From Humulus lupulus (lineage: Eukaryota; Streptophyta; Magnoliopsida; Rosales; Cannabaceae), in NCBI RefSeq assembly GCF_963169125.1, contig NC_084793.1:217026652-217090651 (forward strand): a DNA stretch of 64,000 nt, read 5' to 3'. Made by a program: the position numbers and the translations under genes. The notes under the pieces were generated by a model. That model was not told where the DNA came from. It ran no database searches and saw nothing but the letters and a program-made list of their open reading frames with translations. Positions 24,673 to 35,032 of the stretch are shown one piece after another. Within the stretch, counting starts at the first letter, position 1; every line of letters begins with the position of its first letter.

Positions 24673-26160
24673 TGTTGTGATCTAATTTGATCAATAATAT
24701 GCAAGTGTATGTAGCCAACAAGTAATATAATGATATGTTGTGTATCGTCTCCACAGGAATTTAATTAGCAACAAATTGGGTAAATTCAACACTTAGCAAT
24801 TTGGAATAAACAAATGAGTATAATTTGATTTAAACTTAGAACTAAGAAAGAAACTAAATAAAATAAAGAACAAATGTGAGCCATGTAATGATGAGCTAGA
24901 ATTATTAAATCCTCATAGAATGCAAATTCAATGCAATGTTATAGAGGAATGCATTAACAATTAAACTTTGTCAACCAAAAAATTAGAAATGAACATATGA
25001 TTTTTCAAAACTTATATTCTATGGGCTCTCAAAACAAAATTAGACATATTCCTACGCAAATCTAGAATTAAGAACACTAATTAAGAACCAAATTTCCAAT
25101 AGGACATACAAGGTAAATATTACATCCCTTTACCATCTACAAATCACACTTATCCAAGGTGATTATCATGCATCATTCAAGTATTTCTGCTAATCCTACT
25201 TTTTCCAAAATCAAGATTAGCAATGAAACCTACAATTGGTGATCAAGCAAAAGTAAGTTTACAATATTGAGCATTACTTGAATGAACAAAACTTTAGTTA
25301 CTAAAAGTATTCATAAAACATTAATTAAATCCGCAATCCAAGTTCATCAATAATTCTAGCTACAAGAAAATTAGTTCATACTCAAAAACAAAAAACAAAA
25401 AACCAAAATCAACACATCCATGGTTTTAGAAATAGAGAGAAATAGAAAAATAGAAATACAAAAAGAGTAAAGGGTAAAGAGGAAACTATGTAGATGGATC
25501 CTCCTTCCTTGTCATTCTCTCTTCTCTACTTCTTTTTCACTTTCTTTCTTTTCTACTTCTTCATTCTCTTTTTGGGTATTTTTCTCTATAGTTTCAGCTC
25601 TAGGACTCTATGTCTCCTCCTAAAATGTTAGCTGCCTTTATTTTAATGATGCTATGATACCATTCATTTCGCTAATTAGAAGGCCCACATCATTTTTTTC
25701 TATTCTGGCCACCTACTTATTTCCACCACTTTTTCTCTCTTAAAAATGCTTCAAAATACTCAGTATGCCTCTGATTTGACCCCCTCAACAATCTTTTCTA
25801 GCTCAATTAATGAAATGACAAGTGGCTCTTCTTCACATGCTTAAATTTCCCACTTGGATCCTGATGGAAATGCTCCAGCAAAATTGTCATTGCTAATGAA
25901 AAATATGGAATTTCAGCACAAACAAAAAAACTTGGAAATCAATTTACTTTTCATCTTTTTCCATGGACAGATCATGCAGAAATTCATTTTTTTTTCCACT
26001 TCCAGCTCTTAAAAGTTAACAAGACACCATAAACTCACAACAACACAAAAATGATAAGAAATTAACTAAAAAATAACAACAAAAAGCACTCATCACTCTT
26101 ACTAAATTTACTTTTACAAGTTTAAAAGCAACAAAATAACTCTTTATTCAAAAGTTATCA
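24673..26160 (-). repeat. Athila/LARD LTR shared by two internal regions (1488 bp)
   Basis: It begins TGTTGTGATC next to the primer site on its left and ends AGTTATCA next to the polypurine complement CACCCCCAAACTT on its right. A primer site on one side and a polypurine tract on the other mean it is the 5' LTR of the Athila remnant (left) and the 3' LTR of the LARD (right). Its length serves as the reference for the other copies in the window. Confidence 0.8.
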
Positions 26161-27999
26161 CACCCCCAAACTTAAGACGTTGCTCGCCCTCGAGTGATGA
26201 ATCAAAAAAGACTCGAAAGACATAAAAGACAAAAAAAATTTAAAAACAAAAGAAAGATTGAAAGACAACACATACAAGACACAACAAGAAAGGATAAACT
26301 TTGCTTTGCCATTGCTGAAAAAGGGGAAAACTCTCAGGAATTTTAGTGCTGAATAAGAGAAGTTGAATTTCACACTTACACAAGCTTTAAACCAAAATAT
26401 TAAAGTATTATTGTTGCTCTCAAAATATGAGTCAAGTGTTTCTCCCTTTAGTGCATGCATAACTTTTCCTAAATACTTCTGATCACGCAAATCAAACTAG
26501 GCCTTGGACCTAAAGCTTAACTAGTGTCTCCATAATTTAACTTAGTGATATCTCCAGTAATGTGGACAAACACCACACCAAAAATCAATAGGACTTCTCA
26601 AGCATGTAATGATAGGCTAGGGTGAAGGTTGGATAAGAAAGATTATTTTTGTCTTAAAAACCCTAAACACCTTAATCTTTCTAGGACCAACATAAAAACA
26701 CTCATTAATTTCCCCAAAGAACACTCCCAAAAAAATATAACTCTTGCCTATAATCTTTATTATTAACATAACAAGGATGCAAACTAAAATGTGCTTTTCT
26801 TCTATTTAAAGAGCTATATAGACCCAAACTTATTTACAACTATACTTGATTTCTCTTTTTTTCAGATTTTTTTTAAAACTTTCCTTTGATTCATGGGAGT
26901 CACTCTTTAATATATTTTTTTTAAAATTTACATTTCTATTTTTTTTTTCAAATAATGATAAACAAACTGAATGACAAGAGAACAAGAAAATGAGAAAACA
27001 CGCTCCCCAAACTTAGTATTCAACATTCTCCCCAATGGTGAAAATAAGAGAAATAAGAAAATGAAAACACTCACCCAAACACTTCTCTCACACACAACTA
27101 CTCTTAACCCCCCAAAATGCAACAAAAAATCTATCCTGTAAAGATCAAGCTACTATAGGGGTATAGTGGAAGGAGGTTATTATATCTAGCTAGGCTAATG
27201 ACTGGCTAAGACAAAAAAGTGCATGTTAAGCTCAACGAGATGACTAGGGATAGAAATGCATAAAAGTAGGCTTAAAAGGCTCAAATGGTACAAGGATGGC
27301 CTAAATCATGTCATTGGTGCAGTGATGTCTAGGATTTCACCTCAAGGAGAACCACTAAGCAATTCTATAAACTTAAGCTCTCACAAATACCTACTTTTTT
27401 TAGGGTCTCAAAAACTTTTAATCAAGTTATGCACACACTAAAAAGAGAAACAATCTCATCAAGCAATCTCGAGCAACATTCAGACCCAAAGAAGTTAGTT
27501 TAAAACTTAAGCAAGAGTTGTATCCACTTCATCATAATATTATTATTATATTTTTTTTAGTTTTTCAAGATCTTCATCGATCCCCCTAGTTACTACTAAC
27601 AAATAGAAAGTATATCCTCAAAATAACGAAAAAACAACAACAATACAAGGAAAAACTAAAAGAAAAACATGACACCAACAAGAAACGAAAACACAAAGTT
27701 ACTACCACATAACACAAGGAATAAAAAAAACAACAAAGGAAAGGAATAACATGAGCTGAGATTAGAAAACTCTCCTTGCCTATCCCTCGGAATTTTCATC
27801 CGAAGGGATAGGGTCGATTTTGAATCGATGGCCTCCCTTTTTGTTGGTGGTAGAGTGGAAGGATTGGTGAGTTTCCATTTTTATACTCATGTCTTAGTGG
27901 CTGCCATTAGTGGCTCATTTCCTTCGTCAAATGAAGTTAGGGGCACACTTAGAAACATAAATCACATGCATTTATAAAAATAAAGCAACAAAAACAAAA
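26161..27999 (-). mobile_element. LARD-B internal region, non-coding
   Basis: From the polypurine complement at 26161-26173 to 'aagcaacaaaaacaaaat' this parallels 10861-12710 and, reversed, 6521-8571. ORFs of 60-110 codons (for example 26158-26490) are not conserved in frame among copies and show no motif. The region corresponds to what in Athila would be the long 3' non-coding part, with gag, pol and any env-like gene absent. Confidence 0.68.
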
Positions 28000-28070
28000 T
28001 TTGTGGTATAGTTGTAAGTATTCCCGCCTATCATGTAGGTGACACGGGTTCGATTCCCGTCATCGACACA
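28000..28070 (+). tRNA. tRNA-Asp-like sequence (pseudogene, primer-derived)
   Basis: The run matches plant nuclear tRNA-Asp: D-arm GTGGTATAGTTGTAAGTA, anticodon arm CCCGCCTATCATGTAGG, T-arm CACGGGTTCGATTCCCGT, acceptor 3' strand CATCGAC and then ACA. The anticodon is ATC rather than GTC, the anticodon stem has a mismatch, and the first five or six bases of the acceptor 5' strand are missing. It abuts the LTR at 28078 exactly where the primer-binding site should be, and its 3' end is the primer end. It is therefore more likely a copied primer tRNA than a working gene. Confidence 0.72.
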
Positions 28071-28077
28071 AAAAACT

Positions 28078-29055
28078 TGTTGTGATAAAATATTATCAAT
28101 TATGCACAAGTGTACACACACACAAGAAAAGTAATAAGGTTATAAGTATTCAAGTTCATTTCCACAGGGATTGCAAATTAATTACCAAGCCATTGCAAAA
28201 GTAACCAAAATTAAATTTCTTTGATTCTTGTAAACTAAAACTACTTGAGATCTATTAAAAATGCTTAACAGTAAACTAAAATGTCAATATAAAAGTGAGT
28301 GAAAATCAATTTGACGAAGTTGGCTTGAATTATTAAATTCATCTATGTCAAGTGACCTGAACAGTTTGCTGCAGCAAAATTTCAGCAAAATTCCCAGCAT
28401 TAACAAGAATTCAAAATAAGTTCATAGAACCTTCCCAAATTCTATGGTATTTATTCTGTCACCTAATTAAACATATTCCTATGACAATCAAATTTAAGAA
28501 TTCAATTTTAAGCTTTAATGAACAATTGTTACACAAGGCAAATAACACATTCCTATGTTATTCACAAAACATAATCTAACAAGATTATCTACTTGGTCAT
28601 TCAAGTCCATCCATCATATTCAAACTACCCACCTAAAATATAACTAATCATCTTGCCATTGATGTGCAAACAACAACAAGAATTAATTATTAAGCACACT
28701 TGAATGAGCAATGGGTATTTTTGCTAAAATAAAATGCTAGAAAGTGAAAACTAAGACATAGAGAGCATTAATAATCCAAGCATCAAAATATCTAGTTCAT
28801 AGATAAATTAAGAAACATAAATAAAAATTTAAATTTTTCCATGAGTAATTAAACACAAACTAATAGAAAAAATTAGGAAAATAATAACAAACAAAAGAGT
28901 AGAGATAAGTCAAAATGATGATGAAAATAAGTGTCATCTTCTCCTCCACTTCTTCTTTCCTCTTTTTCTTCTTTTTATTGTTGGGTCTCCCTCTGTACTT
29001 GGTGTTTTTCTCACTAAAAATGAATGAAATCTCTCTAAAATGGAGGATGTCCTTT
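28078..29055 (-). repeat. 5' LTR of LARD-B, first part (interrupted by Tekay-1)
   Basis: It starts TGTTGTGATAAAAT and follows LARD-C 9410-10370 closely. It is cut at 29055 by the Tekay element; the last five bases CCTTT (29051-29055) are one half of the target duplication, and the LTR resumes at 61001 after the second CCTTT. Confidence 0.8.
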
Positions 29056-29690
29056 TGTAATGCCTTGGATAGCCAAGACCGTTACACTGTGTTTTAAATT
29101 GTGTTAGACTCTCTAAATGAGTCTCTTGGACATAAACGTGATTAATGATTTAAGGTTAAATTTTTTTGTCAAAAGGAATAACCATTTCATTAAAATGTTT
29201 ACGTTCATACATGGGAATCCAAAAATAACGTTTAAAAGGCTAATTACAATTCAAAAGTTACAACCAACCGACCGAAGCGGCAAAATAAGGTTTTACTCTA
29301 GTTCCTCTGGAAAAACCCCTACCGTGGTGGTCGAGTAGCCGCATATATAAACGTTGCCACTGAAGCTCTCCAACTCATGGCTAGTCCGGCTTCTCTTTCC
29401 CCTTACCTGCACCATATAGCACCTGTGAGCCAAGGCTCAGCCAAAAAACATAAACATACTCATAAGTAGTTAATGACATATCATAGAATCATAATAAGCC
29501 TAGCAATGATAACCATATTCATCCATGAATTCGATTCAGATAAGTGAATGCAGTGTCACATCGGAGCCCATCACCCTAGATACGTGACCATAGAGTCACC
29601 CCGGGGCTTCTTCCCTAAATAAATGACTAATAAGTCATACTGGGGCCCGTTTCCCTAGGATATGGGACTATAGAGTCGCCTGGGCCCCAC
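29056..29690 (-). repeat. 3' LTR of Tekay-1, truncated to 635 bp
   Basis: It aligns with the first third of the right LTR (59036 onward), from TGTAATGCC through 'gtttccctaggat' and 'actatagagtc'. At about 29690 it switches abruptly to the GC-rich Tat LTR sequence 'tgcgaggcgagg'. The remaining 1.3 kb of LTR and the adjacent integrase C-terminus are missing. Confidence 0.85.
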
Positions 29691-30411
29691 TGCGAGGCGA
29701 GGCTCTTGATGCAAGGCTGTCCCTCGCGACACCCTTGGCACGAGGCGAGGTTCCTGATGCAAGGCTGCCCCTCACGAGGCCTGCAAGGTGCAAGACTCCT
29801 CCTCATGCGAGGCCCTTTCCAAGCGCGAGGCGCGCGAGACGCCCTTGTCACACAAGATGCCCGGGGCGAGGCTAGGTGTGCCTCACTTAGCGCGAGACAC
29901 ATGGCATCGCTATGCAAGGCTATAGGTTCTTGGGAACTTAGGCGAGGCGAGCTTCACTATGCGAGGAAAGGTGGGCCTCGCTATGTGAAGCATTGACTTC
30001 GGCTGGGTGTGGCCGAGACTGCTTCACAAGGCCCAGGCGTGAGGCTCTGTGCGTTTCCTAGGCACACTCACAAGGCCAGGCACGAGGCGCTGGGTGTGGC
30101 TGAGATGACCTTTGCGAGACCCTGGCGCGAGGCGCTTGATGTCCCGTGTGATGGTCTTGCAATGCATGTGGGCCATATGGGAGTTCGGACTTGATTGCTT
30201 GGGAATTTTTCCTGGTGTAGAATTCTTGTCCCTTATTTGGCATGAAGAAACTTTGTGAGGCTTAGGGCCTTGCACATATGTGGCCTCTTGGTGGCACGTG
30301 ATGAACTTCTGACTTTATAGCGTACTTGGCACCTTCAGTGCCCCTTAGCCGCTCACTTCAATAAGGGACTAGAATCTTTTTTTTTTTCTTGGTGGATTTT
30401 TGGTATCCACA
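29691..30411 (-). repeat. 3' LTR of Tat-B, outer part deleted
   Basis: It matches the last ~800 bp of the right LTR, from the 'gaggcgaggctc' repeats through 'gtgaggcttagggccttgca' to TTTGGTATCCACA. On its right the minus strand reads TGGGGGGCAAG, the polypurine tract (30412-30421). The first ~1.2 kb present in the other LTR is absent. Confidence 0.82.
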
Positions 30412-30421
30412 CTTGCCCCCC
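30412..30421 (-). other. Polypurine tract of Tat-B
   Basis: Minus-strand GGGGGGCAAG immediately precedes the LTR start TGTGGATACC. The same arrangement occurs at 40503 in Tat-A. It is the RNase H-resistant primer for plus-strand DNA synthesis. Confidence 0.75.
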
Positions 30422-30699
30422 AGTCTATAGGGAGGCCTTTAGGTGTCCTTGTAGACTCTTCTCTTTCTTTTTAATTATTTATTTATTATATATATATATA
30501 TTGTATTTATCATGTTCGAGGTCCTTTGGAGCACACGCGAAAGGGGATTCGATTGGTCTAACTTTGGTGCACCTTGATTGTATCTATAAGGATATGTTGA
30601 CCACTTGGGTTCTAATCATCCTTTTATATACTTTTACGTGCGCGAGTTATTTCTTGCGAGAAGCCTCCTTCTCGTCATTAGGCATAGTACTATTTTTGC

Positions 30700-30945
30700 A
30701 AGCGTCTTCTTTGAGACCCTTTTCGAAAGCATCTTCTTTGAGACCCTTTTTGGAAGCGTCTACTTTGAGACCCTTTTCGGAAGCGTCTACTTTGAGATCC
30801 TTTTTGCCAACGTCTACTTTGAGACCTTTTTTGCAAGCGTCTACTTTGAGACCCTTTTTGCAAACATCTACTTTGAGACCCTTTTTGCAAGCATCTACTT
30901 TGAGACCATTTTTGAAAGTGTCTACTTTGAGATCCTTTTACGATT
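30700..30945. repeat. 27-bp minisatellite in Tat-B 3' region, about 9 copies
   Basis: The unit 'gtctactttgagaccctttt' plus 'tgcaagc' is repeated with small changes. Because 27 is a multiple of three, it opens periodic ORFs on both strands (nine-residue repeats such as ASTLRPFLQ). The corresponding part of Tat-A (about 44030) has only one or two units, so the array expanded here. Confidence 0.85.
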
Positions 30946-31043
30946 TCTGAGGTGATCTCCCCTCAGGTCGGGACATTCATGGCTAGATGGTCCTCGTTAA
31001 ATCTTAAACTTGGTCAGCGACCCCTCTAGCACGACGGCCTCTT

Positions 31044-31736
31044 CTATATGGAATCTTCAGATGTGTTGGTAGTAGGGCGACTTAAGGAAGGTTCTCTTTC
31101 TTTAACCTGTGAGTTCTTATGGCCTTCTTCCACACGTATGCACTTCTGTGCTCTCTCGAAGAAATCGTCTAAACGTGAAACTTCTCTTTTGAGCATTTTA
31201 CCCAATAACTTGCTTCCTGGACGAACTCCGGCTGTAATAGCCATCTTGAGCTCAACTTTGGTTAAACTTCCCACCTTTATTGCTTCTGTATTGAACCTAT
31301 GGATATAGTTCTTCAGACTTTCATTCTAGCCTTGTTTTATGTTAGTGAGGCTGGTAATTGGCATGACGTAATCACAGGCTACATGGTGTTGCTGAAGAAA
31401 TTCATCAGAAAATTGTTGCCATGACTTGATTGTTCCTAGCCTTAACCTCTCGAACCACTTGTACACCACTCCTTTAAGCGTAACGACAAAGCAATGGAAC
31501 TTTTCCCTGTTATTGACCCCTCTTAACCTCATCAAGTTATTGAAGGAGTCTAAGTGATATTTTGGGTCTGTAGTACCCTCGTACGGAGTCATACGAGGGT
31601 CTTTGAAGCCAGTGGGTATTTGCTCAGCCTGGATCTCCCTTGTGAAGGGCGAATCACACTCAAATTCTTCGTCATCTTTGTGCCCCCCAAGTGCAGTGGT
31701 AATCTTGCCTCGAGGGATCCGCATTTTGGTGTCTAG
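31044..31736 (-). pseudogene. gag capsid region of Tat-B
   Basis: The minus strand at 31326-31724 reads FKDPRMTPYEGTTDPKYHLD, YKWFERLRLGTIKSWQQFSD and EFLQQHH, closely matching Tat-A gag at 49281-49967. A TAG at about 31323-31325 replaces the Gly/Glu position before NESLK, after which the frame continues (GSLTKVELKMAITAGVRPGS, LDDFFERAQK) to 31044. Soon after that the zinc knuckle and all of pol are missing. One stop in the capsid shows it is nearly but not fully intact. Confidence 0.85.
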
Positions 31737-31989
31737 TCCCCTCCTCCTTTTTCTTGAGGAGTCTCGCGAGTCCTCAGACTGAACCCTTCCTTTGGTTGCG
31801 TTCCTCAGGGGAACCGTGGGGGGCGCTTCTTTTGAGGTGACTTCTGCTTCGTTCTTACGACCATCGTCTTCCTTCCACCTTTGCTCCTGGGGGCATTTTG
31901 TCGGGTTCCCCCATCGTCTATGGCGACAGTGTTTTCCCCTTTTTCATGCTCCTTCTCTTTACGCTTAGGAAGGGGTATGCTTCACTTTC

Positions 31990-32411
31990 CTTGCAGTAGG
32001 TCATTTAAGACCTCCTGCATGTTCTCTATCATTGTTTCCAACCTTTGAGTCTTTTTATGTAACTCGTGAATCTCATCCTTGTAGAAGCGAGTCCTTGAGC
32101 TGAAACTTACCGAGCGTACCCCTAGACCCTTGCCTGTGCCACCGGGGGCCGGTCAAGTGGATGCACTGGTGGTTCTGAATGACCTCCGTTGGGCCAGATA
32201 GCCGGGGATGATGCCTCCTTTTCCTCCCTTGGGGGAAGAGGTTCCTCCGGTCTACCTCCATGCTTAGGCGGAGGGGGGTCTTTCTTGGAATCCCTCCACT
32301 CTACTCCGTCCTGGCGAAGCTCATCATCTTGTATTTGTCGTAGGCGTTTTGAACATCTTAGCATCTTTCTTTGTTGGAAGTGGTGAAAGAACGTTGGCTT
32401 GATGCTTGTTC
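31990..32411 (-). pseudogene. gag N-terminal region of Tat-B (coiled coil, Pro-rich)
   Basis: The minus strand encodes a Pro/Glu-rich stretch (KKDPPPPKHGGRPEEPLPPR) and then, toward 31990, a short heptad-like segment (YKDEIHELHKKTQRLETMIE) that is also present in Tat-A at 50238-50330. Frames change between the blocks, so this is a remnant. It lies between the primer site and the capsid block. Confidence 0.6.
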
Positions 32412-32431
32412 TTCCCATAGACGGTGCCAAA
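32412..32431 (-). other. Primer-binding site of Tat-B
   Basis: The minus strand reads TTTGGCACCGTCTATGGGAA one base inside the LTR. Tat-A has the same site with one difference (CTGTGGG). This is the usual Tat primer region. Confidence 0.8.
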
Positions 32432-32432
32432 C

Positions 32433-34442
32433 TGCTGATGGTGAAATCTTGTCAACAAAATTAGATTGGAAAACTCAAAGGTAAGTAAGGTGATGTTTAG
32501 ATAAGAACTTAGAATGGACTTATGGAAGGATAAACACAGATCAACAATGGAGTAAAAAATGTATATTGCTTAATAGCTTCAGCCTACAATGAATTTTCCA
32601 ACCCCTCATTCTGAGGGATAAACTCTATTAATAGCTGGGCTCTGATGGCCACTTATACATGGTGGTCCCTGTCAACAAAATAGTACATGAGTAAACTATT
32701 AGGGTCATGGCACAGGTGGTAGTTGTGTCAGAATAGTGGTGGTCTGCTCTAGTACGTGTTAGGGGCATGCATATAATACTTCCACTTTGGTAGCATATTG
32801 TGCCTCCACTACTTGTCGGGTACGGACCTCATAGGCGTGCTGAGGGAGTGCTTGCTATGAACCATTCTTGTACTGCCACTACATGTTTGGCGTGGACATC
32901 GTGTTCGTACTCTAATTTTTCTTGGTTTGCAGGTGTATTTCGTACCTGTATGAGCTCCTTGGGTCGCACATGGGCTTTCACCCTCACAAGGTACCTTATT
33001 CTTCAAGTGCTGGAATCCCTACATGTTATCATGGAGGATATGGTTTCAATATGCCTGGGAGGCAAGGTCCTCGCGTGGAGTGGGATGAAACATCCAAGGT
33101 TGTGCCTCGTGAGATGGGACGCGCGTGATGGCCTCGCGACACCCTTGGTGCGAAGTGGGACGCAACATGCGCAGATGTTCCTCACAAGATGGGGCGTGCG
33201 TGATGGCCTCGCAACACCCTTGGTGCAATGTGAGACGCAACATGCGCTGTTGTGCCTCGCAAGATGGGGCGTTTGGGATGGCCTCGCGACACCATTGGCG
33301 CGAAGTAGGACGCAACATGTGCCTCATGAGATGGGGCATGCGTGATGGCCTCGTGATACCCTTGGCGCAAAGTGGGACACAACATGCGCGGCTGTGCCTT
33401 ACGAGATGGGGCGTGTGTGATAGCCTCGCAACACCCTTGGCGGGAAGTGGGATGCAACCAGCGCAGCTATGCCTCGCGAGACAGGGCGCGTGAGATGGCC
33501 TCATGACACCCTTGTCACGAGGTGAGGCTCCTGATGCAAGTTTGTCCCTCGCGAGATGGGGCGCATGAGATGGCCTCGTGACACCCTTTGTCCGAGGCGA
33601 GGCTCCTGATCCAAGGCTGTCCCTCGCGAGATGGGGCGCATGAGATGGCCTCTCGGTACCCTTGGAGTAAGGCGAGGCTCTTGATGCAAGGTTGTCCCTC
33701 GCGAGATGGGGCGCATGAGATGGCCTCGCGACACCCTTGGCACAAGTTGAGGTTCCTGATGCAAGGTTGTCCCTCACGAGGCCTGCAAGGTGCAAGACTC
33801 CTCCTGACGCGAGGCCCTTTCTAAGCGCGAGGCGCCCTTGGTGCGTGAGATGCCCTTGGCGCGTGAGACGCCCTTGGCGTGAGACCCTCAGGGTGAGCCT
33901 AGGTGTGCCTCACTTGGCGCGAGACACATGGCCTCGCTATGCGAGGCTATAGGTGCTTGGGAACTTAGGCGAGGCGAGGTGAGCCACACTATGCGAGGCA
34001 AGGTGGGCCTTACTATGTGAAGCATTGACTTCGGCTGGGCGTGGCTAAGACTCCTTCATGAGGCCCAGGCATGAGGCACTAGGCGTGGCTGAGGAACCTT
34101 CACGAGGCCCAGGCATAAGGCACTGGGTGTGGCCGAGATGACCTCAGTGAGACCCTGGCGTGAGGCGCTTGATGTCCCGTGTGATGGTCTTGCAATGCAT
34201 GTGGGCCTTATGGTAGTTTGGGCTTGATTGCTTGGGACTTTTTCCCAATGTGGAATTCTTGTCCCTTATTTGGCATGAAGAGACTTTGTGAGGCTTAGGG
34301 CCTTGCACATATGTGGCCTCTTGGTGGCACATGATGACCTTCTGACTTTATAGCGTACTTGGCACCTTCAGTGCCCCTTAGCCGCTCACTTCAATAAGGG
34401 ACTAGAAACTTTTTTTTTCTTGGTGGACTTTTGGTATCCACA
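32433..34442 (-). repeat. 5' LTR of Tat-B (2010 bp) with GC-rich tandem repeats
   Basis: It begins TGCTGATGG at the primer site and ends TATCCACA against Tekay integrase. The outer half (about 33050-33790) is a GC-rich array of roughly 65-75-bp units built on 'gatggggcg', 'gatggcctcgcgacaccctt' and 'aggcgaggctcctgatgca'. The array generates long open frames on both strands that are not genes. Confidence 0.85.
33050..33790. repeat. GC-rich minisatellite in Tat-B LTR
   Basis: About seven units of roughly 72 bp with 'gcgaagtgggacgcaacatg', then three or four of about 65 bp with 'gaggctcctgatgcaaggtt'. CpG is frequent and many units differ by C/T or G/A, consistent with decay of methylated cytosines. 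Confidence 0.82.
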
Positions 34443-35032
34443 CATACATCATCTCATAAGAAGCTACTCCAATGGTCGATTGGTAGCTGTCATTGTAGGA
34501 AAAATCAATCAAAAGGAAAATACTTACTCCGGGACATTTCAAAGTCCAACACACATGCTCGCAGCATATCCTCCAATATTTGTATCGTCCTCTCGGATTG
34601 TCCATCTGTCTGGGGATGATAGGCAATACTAAACTGCAATTTTGTACCCATATCCTTCTACAAACTTCCCCAAAACCTGTAAGTAAATGTGGGGTCCTGA
34701 TCTGACACAATAGACCTCGGAGCCCCATTAAGGTGCACTATTTCTCTCACATAGAGATTTGCGTACTAATCAACTGTAGAAGTCATCCTCACTGGTAAGA
34801 AGTGAGGTTATTTGGTGTATTGATCCAAAATAACCCACACCAAATCATGTTGACCCACGGTACTGGGTAACCCAACCACAAAATTCATTGTCATATCCTC
34901 TCGTTTCCACTCTAAGATATCCAGAGGCCGTAATAGCCTTGCTGGTCTCTAATGCTCAGCCTTGACCACTAACATGTGAAGCACTTAGCCACATATTTAG
35001 TCACATCTCTCTTCTTCCTAGGCCACCAATAT
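34443..35032 (-). pseudogene. Tekay-1 integrase core (broken)
   Basis: The minus strand gives, from the right, the zinc-binding and core segments YWWPRKKRDVTKYVAKCFTC, then PLDILEWKREDMTMNFVVGL (catalytic-region DFVVGLP with Asp to Asn), then in a shifted frame AYHPQTDGQSERTIQILEDM, which carries the third acidic residue, and IDFSYNDSYQSTIGVASYE. Integrase would insert the DNA copy into the chromosome. The C-terminal part and chromodomain are absent because the Tat-B insertion and deletion begin at 34443. Stops (for example TAG after KCFTC) and frameshifts are present. Confidence 0.85.

Larger units (their letters stand above)
29691..34442 (-). mobile_element. Deleted Tat retrotransposon (Tat-B)
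   Basis: A partial 3' LTR (29691-30411), polypurine tract, short internal region with gag only, primer site (32412-32431) and a full 5' LTR (32433-34442). Protease, RT, RNase H and integrase have been lost, along with any antisense gene. The right end TATCCACA|CATAC lies inside Tekay integrase; the left target duplication is gone because one deletion removed the left part of this LTR and the adjoining Tekay sequence. Confidence 0.85.

Noticed and set aside
26158..26490. 110-codon minus-strand ORF in LARD-B
   Set aside because: The frame is interrupted in the parallel LARD-C sequence (10872-11096 only), so it is not conserved.
28000..28070. Functional tRNA-Asp gene
   Set aside because: The acceptor 5' strand is incomplete, the anticodon stem is mismatched, the anticodon is ATC, and the location is the retroelement primer site.
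30501..30955. Plus-strand ORFs with nine-residue repeats resembling a repeat protein
   Set aside because: The periodicity comes from the 27-bp minisatellite; the reverse strand gives an equally 'regular' protein, and there is no start context or domain.
33046..33795. 249-codon minus-strand ORF rich in HLARD, SHAP and CREAI-like repeats
   Set aside because: It is a read-through of the GC-rich minisatellite in the Tat-B LTR; similar ORFs exist in other frames and on the other strand, and no family motif appears.
34402..34728. 108-codon minus-strand ORF taken as an integrase reading frame
   Set aside because: Only its end (DFSYNDSYQSTIG) is in the true frame; the middle is a shifted reading of the conserved HPQTDGQSER region, showing a frameshift rather than a gene.
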